From: Gemella morbillorum
GTDB lineage: Bacteria; Bacillota; Bacilli; Staphylococcales; Gemellaceae
Assembly (NCBI RefSeq): GCF_900476045.1
Contig: NZ_LS483440.1
Span: 372,001 to 436,000 of the forward strand
Length of the DNA: 64,000 nt
Direction: 5' to 3'
In this document: positions 20,337 to 27,669 of the stretch, piece after piece
Numbering within the stretch: position 1 is the stretch's first letter
Layout of the letters: every line of letters starts with the position of its first letter
Made by a program: the position numbers and the translations under genes
The notes under the pieces: model-generated
The model's input: the letters and a program-made list of their open reading frames with translations, nothing else
What the model was told of the DNA's origin: nothing
Database searches by the model: none

Positions 20337-20353
20337 GTAAGAAAAGTTCTTAC
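20337..20353. promoter_or_regulatory. Perfect inverted repeat upstream of glpT, candidate regulator site
   Basis: GTAAGAA-AAG-TTCTTAC is a perfect 7-bp inverted repeat with 3-base spacer, about 84-100 bases upstream of the predicted glpT start. NarL-family regulators bind such sites upstream of -35, and UhpA binds in a similar region of E. coli uhpT. Assignment to the neighbouring response regulator is inference; it also lies 12 bases upstream of the marR -35. Confidence 0.5.
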
Positions 20354-20364
20354 AAAAAGGATTT

Positions 20365-20422
20365 TTGACAAGTGAAGCTTTAAAGAGTATAATTGATTAA
20401 TCAATTATTGATTGGTCAATTG
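20365..20422 (+). promoter_or_regulatory. marR operon promoter with overlapping palindromes
   Basis: A consensus promoter TTGACA (20365-20370), 17 bases, TATAAT (20388-20393). A perfect 16-bp palindrome AATTGATTAATCAATT (20391-20406) overlaps the -10 and start point, and a second imperfect copy with TTGATTGGTCAA (20408-20419) follows at once. This is the typical layout of a MarR autorepression operator. Confidence 0.8.
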
Positions 20423-20446
20423 TGTATTTTTATGAAGGAGTACAGT

Positions 20447-20859
20447 ATGGAAGTTAGAGATTGTATTGAATTATTATATAATTTGAAAATTCTAGATAAA
20501 AAATTAATAGATCTATTTGAGAAAAAATAGGTATTAGTTTAACAAGATTTCAAATAATAAAGTATTTACATGAAGTTTCTTTTACTACCTCAAAACAGTT
20601 AGCTCAAAGTTTAGAAATAGATGTAGCAGCAATAACTAGACACGTAAAAGTACTAGAGCAAGAGGGTTATGTTATAAAACGTCGTAACGAGCTTAATAAT
20701 AGAGAAATTTTTATTGAACTTTCACAGAAGGCCCTTGATGAGATAGGTCGTTGCGAAAAAGAAACTAATGTTAGGGATATAATAGGAGAAGAATTCACTA
20801 CCGAAGATTTACAAAATCTAGTTCAACTATTAAATAAATTTAACAAAAATTTTAAATAA
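20447..20859 (+). pseudogene. MarR family regulator interrupted by a one-base frameshift
   Basis: ATG at 20447 has AAGGAG 6 bases upstream and reads 27 codons to FEKK then TAG at 20528, right after an A6 tract. In the -1 frame the protein continues as IGISLTRFQIIKYLHEV and then a complete winged helix (SKQLAQSLEIDVAAITRHVKVLEQEGYVIKRR) to TAA at 20857. One additional A would give a normal 137-residue MarR. The cause could be a sequencing error, a recent mutation, slippage-based switching, or -1 frameshifting on the A6. The promoter, operator and downstream genes are intact. Confidence 0.85.
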
Positions 20860-20873
20860 CAAGAGGTGAAAAA

Positions 20874-21233
20874 ATGAGTATAGTATCAACAATTTTAGTA
20901 GTATTGGTTGCGTTATTGTTTTTTTATATAATGTATTTAGAGACATTTGCAACAGAATCAGAAAGTACAAGCCGTGTGTTCAATATTCCACAAGAAGAAT
21001 TAAAAAGAAAAAATCTCAATGTATTATTTAAAAATCAAGGTGTATATAATGGTTTATTAGGTGTTGCTTTGGTATATGGAACATTTATAGCAAGCAATCA
21101 AAAAGAAATTATTGGAATGTTGTTAGTTTATATTATATTAGTAGCTATATACGGGGGTCTAACTAGTGATAAAAAAATTATTTTAAAACAAGGGGGACTA
21201 CCGATTTTAGCATTTATTTCATTATTTTTCTAG
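20874..21233 (+). CDS. DUF1304-type small membrane protein
   Basis: 119 residues with four hydrophobic helices; family markers are the N-terminal YIMYLETFATES and FKNQGVYNGLLGVALVYG near 52-69. Function unknown. It follows the MarR gene by 14 bases with GAGGTGA as SD and is followed by an oxidoreductase gene after 16 bases, so the three form one operon. DUF1304 genes are often found next to MarR regulators. Confidence 0.82.
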   Translation: MSIVSTILVVLVALLFFYIMYLETFATESESTSRVFNIPQEELKRKNLNVLFKNQGVYNGLLGVALVYGTFIASNQKEIIGMLLVYIILVAIYGGLTSDKKIILKQGGLPILAFISLFF

Positions 21234-21249
21234 TATTCAGAGGTGAAAT

Positions 21250-21903
21250 ATGGGAAATGTAGCAGTAATTATTGGTGCAACTGGTGCTGTTGGTCGTGAA
21301 ATTTTAGAAGAGGTTTTAAAAAAAGAGTTTTACAAAAAGGTTTATATACTGGGACGTAGTTCCGTTACTAAACTAGTGGATAACGAGAAATTAGAAAAGA
21401 TAGTTGTTGATTTTGAAAATTTAGAGTTTGAGACAAATATTTTAAATAACGCTGATATATTTGCTTCCTTAGGAACAACAATAAAAATAGCGAAGACTAA
21501 GGAAAATCAACGAAAAATAGATTTAGATTATACAATCAACTTCGCGAAGATTTGTGAAGGAAAAATTAGGAGTTTTAATGTAGTATCAGCGATTGGAGCA
21601 AATAGTAGGTCTAAAAGCTTTTACACTTCTTTAAAAGGGGAGTTAGAAGAAAGATTACAAGAAATGAATTTAGGAATTTTGAGAATATACAGACCGTCAT
21701 TATTAATTTCTAAAAGAATTGATACCCGCATTATGGAAGAGTTCTTTATTAAAATTTCTCCTATGCTTAAGCCTATACTACATGGGAAATTTAAAAAATA
21801 TAGTCCTATTGAAGTAGGTTTATTAGGGAAAGAAATAGTTAGATTTGCGATAGAATATAAAGAAAAAGGGATATATACTTATTCTGATTTTAAAGAAGCT
21901 TAA
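21250..21903 (+). CDS. NAD(P)-binding Rossmann-fold protein, atypical SDR/NmrA type
   Basis: 217 residues. Nucleotide-binding loop IGATGAVGREILEEV near 8-22, FASLGTTIKIAKTKENQRKIDLDYTIN near 75-100, and the SAIGANSRSKSFYTSLKGELEERL block near 118-141, which contains the Tyr-x3-Lys-like pair (Y-TSLK). This is the pattern of YwnB/YtfG/HTATIP2-like oxidoreductases. The substrate is unknown. Last gene of the MarR operon; its stop codon lies in the terminator stem. Confidence 0.8.
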   Translation: MGNVAVIIGATGAVGREILEEVLKKEFYKKVYILGRSSVTKLVDNEKLEKIVVDFENLEFETNILNNADIFASLGTTIKIAKTKENQRKIDLDYTINFAKICEGKIRSFNVVSAIGANSRSKSFYTSLKGELEERLQEMNLGILRIYRPSLLISKRIDTRIMEEFFIKISPMLKPILHGKFKKYSPIEVGLLGKEIVRFAIEYKEKGIYTYSDFKEA

Positions 21904-21927
21904 TGATATTATACATTAAGTTTTTTT
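21899..21927 (+). terminator. Terminator overlapping the stop codon of the oxidoreductase gene
   Basis: CTTAATG/CATTAAG (21899-21905, 21914-21920) followed by seven T. The TAA stop is inside the left arm. Confidence 0.75.
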
Positions 21928-22178
21928 ATATTTTTAATAAGAAATTTATTAATAATGATAAAAATAAAAAAAGATATATAATGTACAGAATATATAAATA
22001 TTATTTTTTAGTAAGGTGACAAAGTTATGTAGATTTAAATGATTAATTATTTATTATCTTAAATATATAAAAATTTAATTGCCGTATTTTTGAAAAATAT
22101 ACAATTATTTAGAGACAATTGCTATTTAAAAACATATTAATATCTTTTAAAATTAAATTTATTGAGATATATTTTTTA
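21928..22178. other. AT-rich intergenic stretch, no gene seen
   Basis: No reading frame with an SD is visible between the terminator at 21927 and the promoter at 22179. TATCTTTTAAA occurs at 22141 and again at 22207, bracketing the promoter of the next gene, which may mark a regulator site. Confidence 0.4.
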
Positions 22179-22241
22179 TTGAAAAGAAAATATTATTATG
22201 ATATAGTATCTTTTAAAGTAAACTATTTAAAAAAATAGTTT
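22179..22241 (+). promoter_or_regulatory. Promoter and leader hairpin of the PLA2-like repeat protein
   Basis: TTGAAA (22179-22184), 17 bases, TATAGT (22202-22207) with an extended -10 TG at 22199. The transcript would begin near 22213 and fold AAACTATTT-AAAA-AAATAGTTT (22220-22241) at its 5' end, a perfect 9-bp hairpin upstream of the AAGGAG SD. Confidence 0.65.
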
Positions 22242-22275
22242 TCTTAAATCTACATATTAAAAAGGAGATAACAGT

Positions 22276-23799
22276 ATGAAAAAAGGGTTAACAATATTCG
22301 CATTGACTACTATTCTTTGTGGAGCAGCTGCAATAACAGATGTAAAACATGAAGCTTTTGCAAAAAGTAGTTCGAGCTCAAAAGGAAGTAGTGCAAGTTC
22401 AGGAGGACGAGGTTCAAGTTCGAAGGGTGGTAGTTCGCATTCAGGAGGCAGAAGCTCAAGTTCAAAAGGAAGTAGTGCACACTCAGGAAGTAGAAGTTCA
22501 AGTTCAAAAGGAAGCAGTACACACTCAGGAGGCAGAAGCTCAAGTTCAAAAGGAAGTAGTGCACACTCAGGAAGTAGAAGTTCAAGTTCAAAAGGAAGCA
22601 GTACACACTCAGGAAGCAGAAGTTCAAGTTCAAAAGGGGCTAGTGCAAGCTTAGGAGGAAAAACTTCAAATTCAAAAGGGGCTAGTGTAAGCTTAGGAGG
22701 AAAAACTTCAAGTTCAAAAGGGACTAGTGCAAGCTTAGGAGGAAAAACTTCAAGTTCAAAAGGGGCTAGTGCAAGCTTAGGAGGAAAAACTTCAAGTTCA
22801 AAAGGGGCTAGTGCAAGCTTAGGAAGAAAAACTTCAAATTCAAAAGGGACTAGTGCAAGCTTAGGAAGAAAAACTTCAAGTTCAAAAGGGGCTAGTGCAA
22901 GCTTAGGAAGAAAAACTTCTAATTTAAAAGGGAACGTTTCACAAAAAGGGCAAACAAATAGAAATTCAAAAGGGAAACAAGTTTCTATAAATAAAAAAGC
23001 GAGTACGAGTGCTATTCAGAGTACAAAGAAAAATAATTCAGTAAAAGTAATTTCAAAAAATAAGAATAGAAAATTATCGAATAAAGCTGTCAGTATAAAA
23101 AATAAAACAGCTACAAAAGGAACTTCAAAAGTTAATAGTTTAAGAAAAACAAATAAAATTAATTTAACTAAAAAATCAGTTGTACCCCAGAAAAATCTTA
23201 AACTTACTAACATATCAAAAAAATATGTTACGAATAAAGCAGTTAATGCTAAGACAAAGATTGCTACACCACAAGAAATATCAAAATTATCAACTGTAGC
23301 AATTGCAAGATATGTTATAAAAACAAGAACAGGAGCTAAGCTAAATCAACTGCATGGGCATTATTGTGGACCAAAGCATGGAGATATTGTTAATGGTCCA
23401 AAACCAGTAGATGCATTAGATGCTTTATGTCGAGCTCATGATATAGGATATGATAGAAAAGGTTATTTTAATAGAGAAGTTAATAACGAATTTATAAGAG
23501 GTGTGTATAGAGATGCTCATAAAATGTCTCCGCAAGTAAGGGAGAAAGCTTATTATTATGCGGAAGGATTTAAGCGTATGAATAAAACACCATTACAAGA
23601 AGTGGCAAAATTTGGAAGTTTTGTTTCTGAAAAAGTTAAGGCAGTAGGTGCGGCGATAAGTAACGCTTTTAAGGCAGTAGGAAATGTTTTTAAATCAAAT
23701 ACAGCACCGATTGGTAAAGGGAGCCCTGTAAGTGAACGTGAAAATCGAAGTGAGAAATCACACCACTTATTCCTTCTTACTAAGAAAGTTGCGCATTAA
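22276..23799 (+). CDS. Secreted repeat protein with C-terminal phospholipase A2-like domain
   Basis: 507 residues. Signal peptide MKKGLTIFALTTILCGAAAI, likely cleaved near AFA-K at 29-30. Residues 31-220 are fourteen SKG-centred 14-residue repeats (Lys at 36, 50, 64 ... 218), rich in Ser, Gly and Lys. A basic linker covers about 220-340. Then a PLA2-like core: Ca-loop HYCGPKHGD (Y363, C364, G365) and VDALDALCRAHDIGYD with His388-Asp389 and Tyr392. C364 and C385 match the Cys29-Cys45 disulfide of secreted PLA2, and H/D/Y match His48, Asp49 and Tyr52. The usual second Asp (ADxxFL in parvoviral PLA2) seems to be Asn403. An amphipathic segment (about 445-475) follows. No LPxTG motif. Fold call is by motif only. 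Confidence 0.75.
   Translation: MKKGLTIFALTTILCGAAAITDVKHEAFAKSSSSSKGSSASSGGRGSSSKGGSSHSGGRSSSSKGSSAHSGSRSSSSKGSSTHSGGRSSSSKGSSAHSGSRSSSSKGSSTHSGSRSSSSKGASASLGGKTSNSKGASVSLGGKTSSSKGTSASLGGKTSSSKGASASLGGKTSSSKGASASLGRKTSNSKGTSASLGRKTSSSKGASASLGRKTSNLKGNVSQKGQTNRNSKGKQVSINKKASTSAIQSTKKNNSVKVISKNKNRKLSNKAVSIKNKTATKGTSKVNSLRKTNKINLTKKSVVPQKNLKLTNISKKYVTNKAVNAKTKIATPQEISKLSTVAIARYVIKTRTGAKLNQLHGHYCGPKHGDIVNGPKPVDALDALCRAHDIGYDRKGYFNREVNNEFIRGVYRDAHKMSPQVREKAYYYAEGFKRMNKTPLQEVAKFGSFVSEKVKAVGAAISNAFKAVGNVFKSNTAPIGKGSPVSERENRSEKSHHLFLLTKKVAH
22381..22935 (+). repeat. 42-bp coding tandem repeats
   Basis: About fourteen units of 42 bp encode SSSSKGSSxHSGxR-type units in the first part and TSSSKGASASLGGK-type units in the second. 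The two subfamilies are internally near-identical at DNA level, which suggests expansion by slippage or unequal recombination. Copy number probably varies between strains (inference). Confidence 0.9.
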
Positions 23800-23824
23800 T
23801 CAAAGGTCATAGAATACTAGAGAG

Positions 23825-23864
23825 AAATACCTCAAAAATTAGTTTATTTTTGAGGTATTTTATA
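23825..23864 (+). terminator. Terminator after the PLA2-like gene
   Basis: Perfect 15-bp stem AAATACCTCAAAAAT/ATTTTTGAGGTATTT (23825-23839, 23846-23860) followed by TATAA; T-run lies in the stem's end. Confidence 0.8.
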
Positions 23865-24009
23865 ATGAAGGTATTACTCATAAAATTTAGAATAGTAACT
23901 TATGATAGAAAATTTTAACGTTATAAATTTCATTTGTTTTCTAAGCAGAAAAGGAGTATAATGAAATTAAATATAATAAATATTAATATAGTATAAAGGA
24001 GGAATAAAA

Positions 24010-24294
24010 ATGAAAGTAGGAACAATTTTCGAAGAAGCAGGGTTATTAAAAAATCATGATAGATTTAAACTAGTTAAAAAAGTAGGTAAAAAGGGTGATT
24101 TAATAGCTAAACACAATCACCCAGAAGCACTGGTACTTTTTTCAGTAGTAAAAGGTAAAGTACAAGTACATTTAAATGATGATGAAGTCCATATTGTAGA
24201 GCCTGGAAAAGTTCTTCATTTTGATGGAGATAACTTTATTAATGCTGAATTTTTAACTGATGGAGAATTATTTGTTACTTTAGTTAATAAGTAG
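24010..24294 (+). CDS. Small cupin-domain protein
   Basis: 94 residues, a single cupin barrel. Motif 1 is HNHPEALVLFSVVKGKVQVHL (two His and a Glu for metal, near 37-58) and motif 2 is PGKVLHFDGDNFINAEF near 68-84. The ligand is unknown; similar small cupins serve as metal-dependent oxygenases or as sensors. GGAGG precedes the ATG. Apparently monocistronic or with the next gene 52 bases on. Confidence 0.8.
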   Translation: MKVGTIFEEAGLLKNHDRFKLVKKVGKKGDLIAKHNHPEALVLFSVVKGKVQVHLNDDEVHIVEPGKVLHFDGDNFINAEFLTDGELFVTLVNK

Positions 24295-24346
24295 AGTAAT
24301 TAGTGTAGTTTGTTATAAAATCTAAATTACTTTTAGGGAGGAAAAT

Positions 24347-24715
24347 ATGTTAAATCAAGTAATTTTAATTGGGAGATTAGTTAAAAAACCTGAGCTACGA
24401 GTTAGTGAAGGGGGAGTAAATTATATAAAAGCGACGTTGGCAGTCCAGTCGGAATTTAAAAATAAAGATGGAGACTACGATACAGAGTTTTTAGAGTTTA
24501 CTGCATTTGGTAAGTTAGCAGAAAATACTGCAAAATATTGCGACAAGGGGAGTTTACTAAATATAGTGGGTAGCCTTAACAATAATGTTTATAAAGATAA
24601 AAATGGGGTGAATCACTATCAACTTTCAATCATAGCAAATAAAGTTTCATTTTTAAGTAGATCTGTTAAAAAAGAAGAAAAACAAGATGGAGACGTTTTT
24701 GTTTTAGGTCAGTAA
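24347..24715 (+). CDS. Single-stranded DNA-binding protein paralogue
   Basis: 122 residues with one OB fold: MLNQVILIGRLVKKPELR, FKNKDGDYDTEFLEFTAFGKLAEN and CDKGSLLNIVGSLNNNVYKDKNG. The length and the lack of the acidic DDDLPF tip used to recruit partners resemble SsbB/YwpH of competent Bacillus rather than the replicative SSB. A role in DNA uptake or recombination is inference. GGGAGG SD; terminator downstream. Confidence 0.87.
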   Translation: MLNQVILIGRLVKKPELRVSEGGVNYIKATLAVQSEFKNKDGDYDTEFLEFTAFGKLAENTAKYCDKGSLLNIVGSLNNNVYKDKNGVNHYQLSIIANKVSFLSRSVKKEEKQDGDVFVLGQ

Positions 24716-24746
24716 TTTTATAAAAAAGTAATTTAGATTTCCTAAT

Positions 24747-24783
24747 ATCTCTAATGTAGTTAAAGCTATATTAGAGATTTTTT
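24747..24783 (+). terminator. Terminator after the SSB paralogue
   Basis: ATCTCTAATGTAG/CTATATTAGAGAT (24747-24759, 24766-24778; one G-U pair) followed by TTTTT. Confidence 0.85.
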
Positions 24784-24869
24784 ATATAAAGGTAGATATT
24801 TGGTGTTGCTTATTAATAAAAATAATAGTAAAATAGTTAACATAAAATTGTATGCAAGGAGTCCATATT

Positions 24870-26942
24870 GTGAAGAAATATAAATTATCAATATTATTAG
24901 CAACTGCGGTATTAGGAGGAACTTATGTACTACCTGAAGCGAATAAAGTATTAGCTGCAGAAGTAAAAACAGAAGTTGTTGCACCTTCAATTCCAAATGA
25001 AAATACCGAAATACCAAAAGAGGTAAAAAATATAGGAGAGATACAAGGTGAAAGTCATCTAAGTCCTTTAGTTGGAAATAAAGTAATAATAAATAATGTC
25101 ATTGTTACTAAAAAGGATAAAACTGGTTTTTATGTCCAAGATAAAGTATCTGATAACAATCCAAGAACATCTGATGCAATCTATGTTGCATCGAAAGATA
25201 ACGTTGAAGTAGGGGACTTATTAAAAGTACAAGGTATTGTTAAAGAAGGATATATGGAAGAATATTCTGTTAAAGAAGGACAAACTTTTAAAACTCCAGC
25301 AGGAAGTTTGACAGTTACACAAATCACTAATGTAACAATTACAAAATTAGGTACAACAGATTTACCCAAACCTATTAATATTTCAGGGAAGATGCCTAAA
25401 GATATAGTAGATAATACCCCTACAAAATATAACCCAGAGACTGAAGCTTTGGATTATTGGGAAAGTTTAGAAGGTATGCTTGTAGAAGTGAATAAACCAA
25501 GTGTAGTAGGGCCCCAATACAAAGGAGATATCTATGTATTACCAGGTGATTATAAAGGCCAAAAATTAAATAATATTGGTGGTGTAAATCTTCGATCTGG
25601 AGTTCAAAACACAGAAACATTACCAATTATAGTAGGAAATAAATTTGTAGCGAAAGCAAAAGATTACTTTACTGAAAATATTTCAGGGGTAGTTACTTAT
25701 AGAAATAAAACATATAAAATTGATCCAAATAATGTGCCGAATTTACAAGATGGAGGCTTAAAACGAGAGGTATCTAAAATCTATCCATCAGAAGATAAGT
25801 TGACAATAGCTTCTTATAATATTGAAAACTTTTCTGCCAATAATAATGGGCATGATGAAACACCTGAAGAAAAAGTTGATAAGATAGCAAATTCATTCAT
25901 AAAAGAAGTTCATAGTCCAGATATTATTACTTTAATAGAAGTTCAAGATAATAATGGTGGAGTTAATGACGGAACTGTAGATGGAGTTAAGAGTGGAGAA
26001 AAACTAGCACAAAGAATCAAACAGCTAGGAGGGCCAGAATATAAATATACTGAAATAGCTCCAGTTGACGGAAAAGATGGTGGGAAACCAGGTGCAAATA
26101 TTAGGGTAGCATATTTATATAATCCAAAGAGAGTAACTTTAGTTGGAAAAGATAAAGGCGGAAGCGAAGAAGCGGCACGTTTTGTAAATGGACATTTAGA
26201 GAAAAATCCAGCAAGAATTGATCCAACAAATGTTCATTTTGATAAAGTAAGAAAATCATTAGCTGCTGAATTTGAATTTAAAGGTGAAAGAATAGTAGTT
26301 ATAGCTAATCACTTAAAATCTAAAATAGGAGATGATGCAATTTACGGTTCTAATCAACCATCAGTGGAAAATACTAAAGCAAAACGTATAGAAGAAGCAA
26401 AAATTTTGAATGCTTTCATTAAAGAAGGATTACGCCAAAATCCTAATTTAAAATTTGTACTTACTGGAGATTTCAATGATTTTGAATTTTCTGATAGTGT
26501 GAAAACAATAGTAGGGAATGAGCTCGTAAACTTAATGGCTGAACATGATGCGGGAGATAGATATTCATACTTCTATCGTGGAAGTAATCAAAGTTTAGAT
26601 AATATTTTAGTTTCTAAAAATATTAAAGATAAAGTAGTATTTTCTCCTGTTCATATTAATGCATCATTTATGGAAGAACATGGAAGAGCATCGGATCATG
26701 ATCCTGTAGTTGTTCAAATAGACTTTAGTAAACCAAAACAATCTACAACTCCAGAAGTTAAACCAACATTACCTGAATTATCAGGTGAATCAGATAATTC
26801 TAATAAAGAAAAAACTAATCGAAGTAAAGATGAAAAAACTATATTACCTAAAACAGGATTAACTTCATCTAGCTCATTAGTATTTGTTACATTAGGTGTT
26901 ATAGTTGCCTTCTTCTTAGTAAGAAAAAAACGTAATAACTAA
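24870..26942 (+). CDS. Cell-wall-anchored extracellular nuclease (EEP family, LPxTG)
   Basis: 690 residues from GTG 24870; AAGGAG lies 8 bases before it, whereas the in-frame ATG at 24852 precedes that SD. Signal peptide VKKYKLSILLATAVLGG to about 30. OB-fold-like region (about 50-150, LVGNKVIINNVIVTKKDKTGFYVQD). Endonuclease/exonuclease/phosphatase domain (about 305-625) with catalytic blocks SYNIENFSANN, LIEVQDNNG, ANHLKSKIG, LTGDFNDFE and GRASDHDPVVV. C-terminus: Ser/Lys-rich spacer, LPKTG sorting motif, hydrophobic helix and RKKRNN. This is the layout of streptococcal SsnA/SpnA-type DNases. It would degrade DNA outside the cell, such as neutrophil traps. Confidence 0.92.
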   Translation: MKKYKLSILLATAVLGGTYVLPEANKVLAAEVKTEVVAPSIPNENTEIPKEVKNIGEIQGESHLSPLVGNKVIINNVIVTKKDKTGFYVQDKVSDNNPRTSDAIYVASKDNVEVGDLLKVQGIVKEGYMEEYSVKEGQTFKTPAGSLTVTQITNVTITKLGTTDLPKPINISGKMPKDIVDNTPTKYNPETEALDYWESLEGMLVEVNKPSVVGPQYKGDIYVLPGDYKGQKLNNIGGVNLRSGVQNTETLPIIVGNKFVAKAKDYFTENISGVVTYRNKTYKIDPNNVPNLQDGGLKREVSKIYPSEDKLTIASYNIENFSANNNGHDETPEEKVDKIANSFIKEVHSPDIITLIEVQDNNGGVNDGTVDGVKSGEKLAQRIKQLGGPEYKYTEIAPVDGKDGGKPGANIRVAYLYNPKRVTLVGKDKGGSEEAARFVNGHLEKNPARIDPTNVHFDKVRKSLAAEFEFKGERIVVIANHLKSKIGDDAIYGSNQPSVENTKAKRIEEAKILNAFIKEGLRQNPNLKFVLTGDFNDFEFSDSVKTIVGNELVNLMAEHDAGDRYSYFYRGSNQSLDNILVSKNIKDKVVFSPVHINASFMEEHGRASDHDPVVVQIDFSKPKQSTTPEVKPTLPELSGESDNSNKEKTNRSKDEKTILPKTGLTSSSSLVFVTLGVIVAFFLVRKKRNN

Positions 26943-27288
26943 TAAAGAATATGTTGAATGAGTTAGAATAAAAATATTATTTTAATTTATAATAATATGT
27001 TATTTAATTATATTAATTCTTTTTAAATTATAATATACTGTTTATGTAGGGAAGCTGTGTTTAGATATATCAAAGCATTAGTTATTAAAATATAAATTCA
27101 AGGTGGTTTCAAAAGGAACTAAATAATTTAAAAATTTAAATAAAAAATACGTAATAAAAATCAACTTCATATTTATTGGAGTTGATTTTTTATGGGAAAT
27201 AACTATTTTAAGTATAATTATTAGAGAAAAGATTAGAAATATGATAAAATTTTATAGTTAAGCAAAATAACTATTAAGGAGTTTAGAC
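26943..27288. other. AT-rich intergenic region with one hairpin
   Basis: No ORF with an SD. The only strong element is a terminator-like hairpin at 27156-27190 with TCAACTTCA pairing with TGGAGTTGA and T5 after it. It is 215 bases beyond the nuclease stop, so the nuclease transcript may have a long 3' UTR, or a short independent RNA may end here. Confidence 0.5.
27156..27190 (+). terminator. Intrinsic terminator upstream of folB
   Basis: AAAAATCAACTTCA (27156-27169) and TGGAGTTGATTTTT (27177-27190) pair over 14 bp with one G-U pair; T run at the 3' end. Confidence 0.8.
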
Positions 27289-27669
27289 ATGGAAACAAAG
27301 TTATTTATAGATGGTCTTGAAGTTTTTTCTAATCATGGATTGTTTGCTGAAGAAAAAAAATTAGGACAAAAGTTTATTTTTGACATAGAATGTTTAGTCG
27401 ACTATAGTAGAGCAATAGTAAGTGATGAAATGGTAGATAGTGTGAGTTATGCAGATATAGCAGATGTTATTTATAAAACTTCTACAGAGAATACTTTTAA
27501 TTTGTTGGAACGCCTAGCAGGAGAAGTAGTAAAAAATATTTTTAATACTTTTCCAGAAGTAAAAGAAATAAAGCTAGCAATTAATAAACCTGCTGCTCCT
27601 ATAAAATATCACTTTAAAGAATGTGGCGTGAAGTTACTTATAACGCGCAAGGAGTACGAGAGTTTATAA
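27289..27669 (+). CDS. folB: Dihydroneopterin aldolase
   Basis: 126 residues. FolB markers: IDGLEVFSNHGLFAEEKKLGQKFIFD near 7-32 (catalytic Glu in HGLFAEE), SVSYADIADVIYK near 50, FNLLERLAGEV near 69 and VKEIKLAINKPAAPI near 90 with the conserved Lys. It cleaves dihydroneopterin to 6-hydroxymethyl-dihydropterin in folate synthesis. First of folB-folK-dusB, as in Bacillus; folP is not in this stretch. Confidence 0.93.
   Translation: METKLFIDGLEVFSNHGLFAEEKKLGQKFIFDIECLVDYSRAIVSDEMVDSVSYADIADVIYKTSTENTFNLLERLAGEVVKNIFNTFPEVKEIKLAINKPAAPIKYHFKECGVKLLITRKEYESL

Noticed and set aside
22310-22654. Long open frames on both strands across the 42-bp repeats
   Set aside because: A repeat unit divisible by three keeps all frames open if one unit lacks stops; these lack SD sites and signal-like starts, so they are shadows of the repeat protein.
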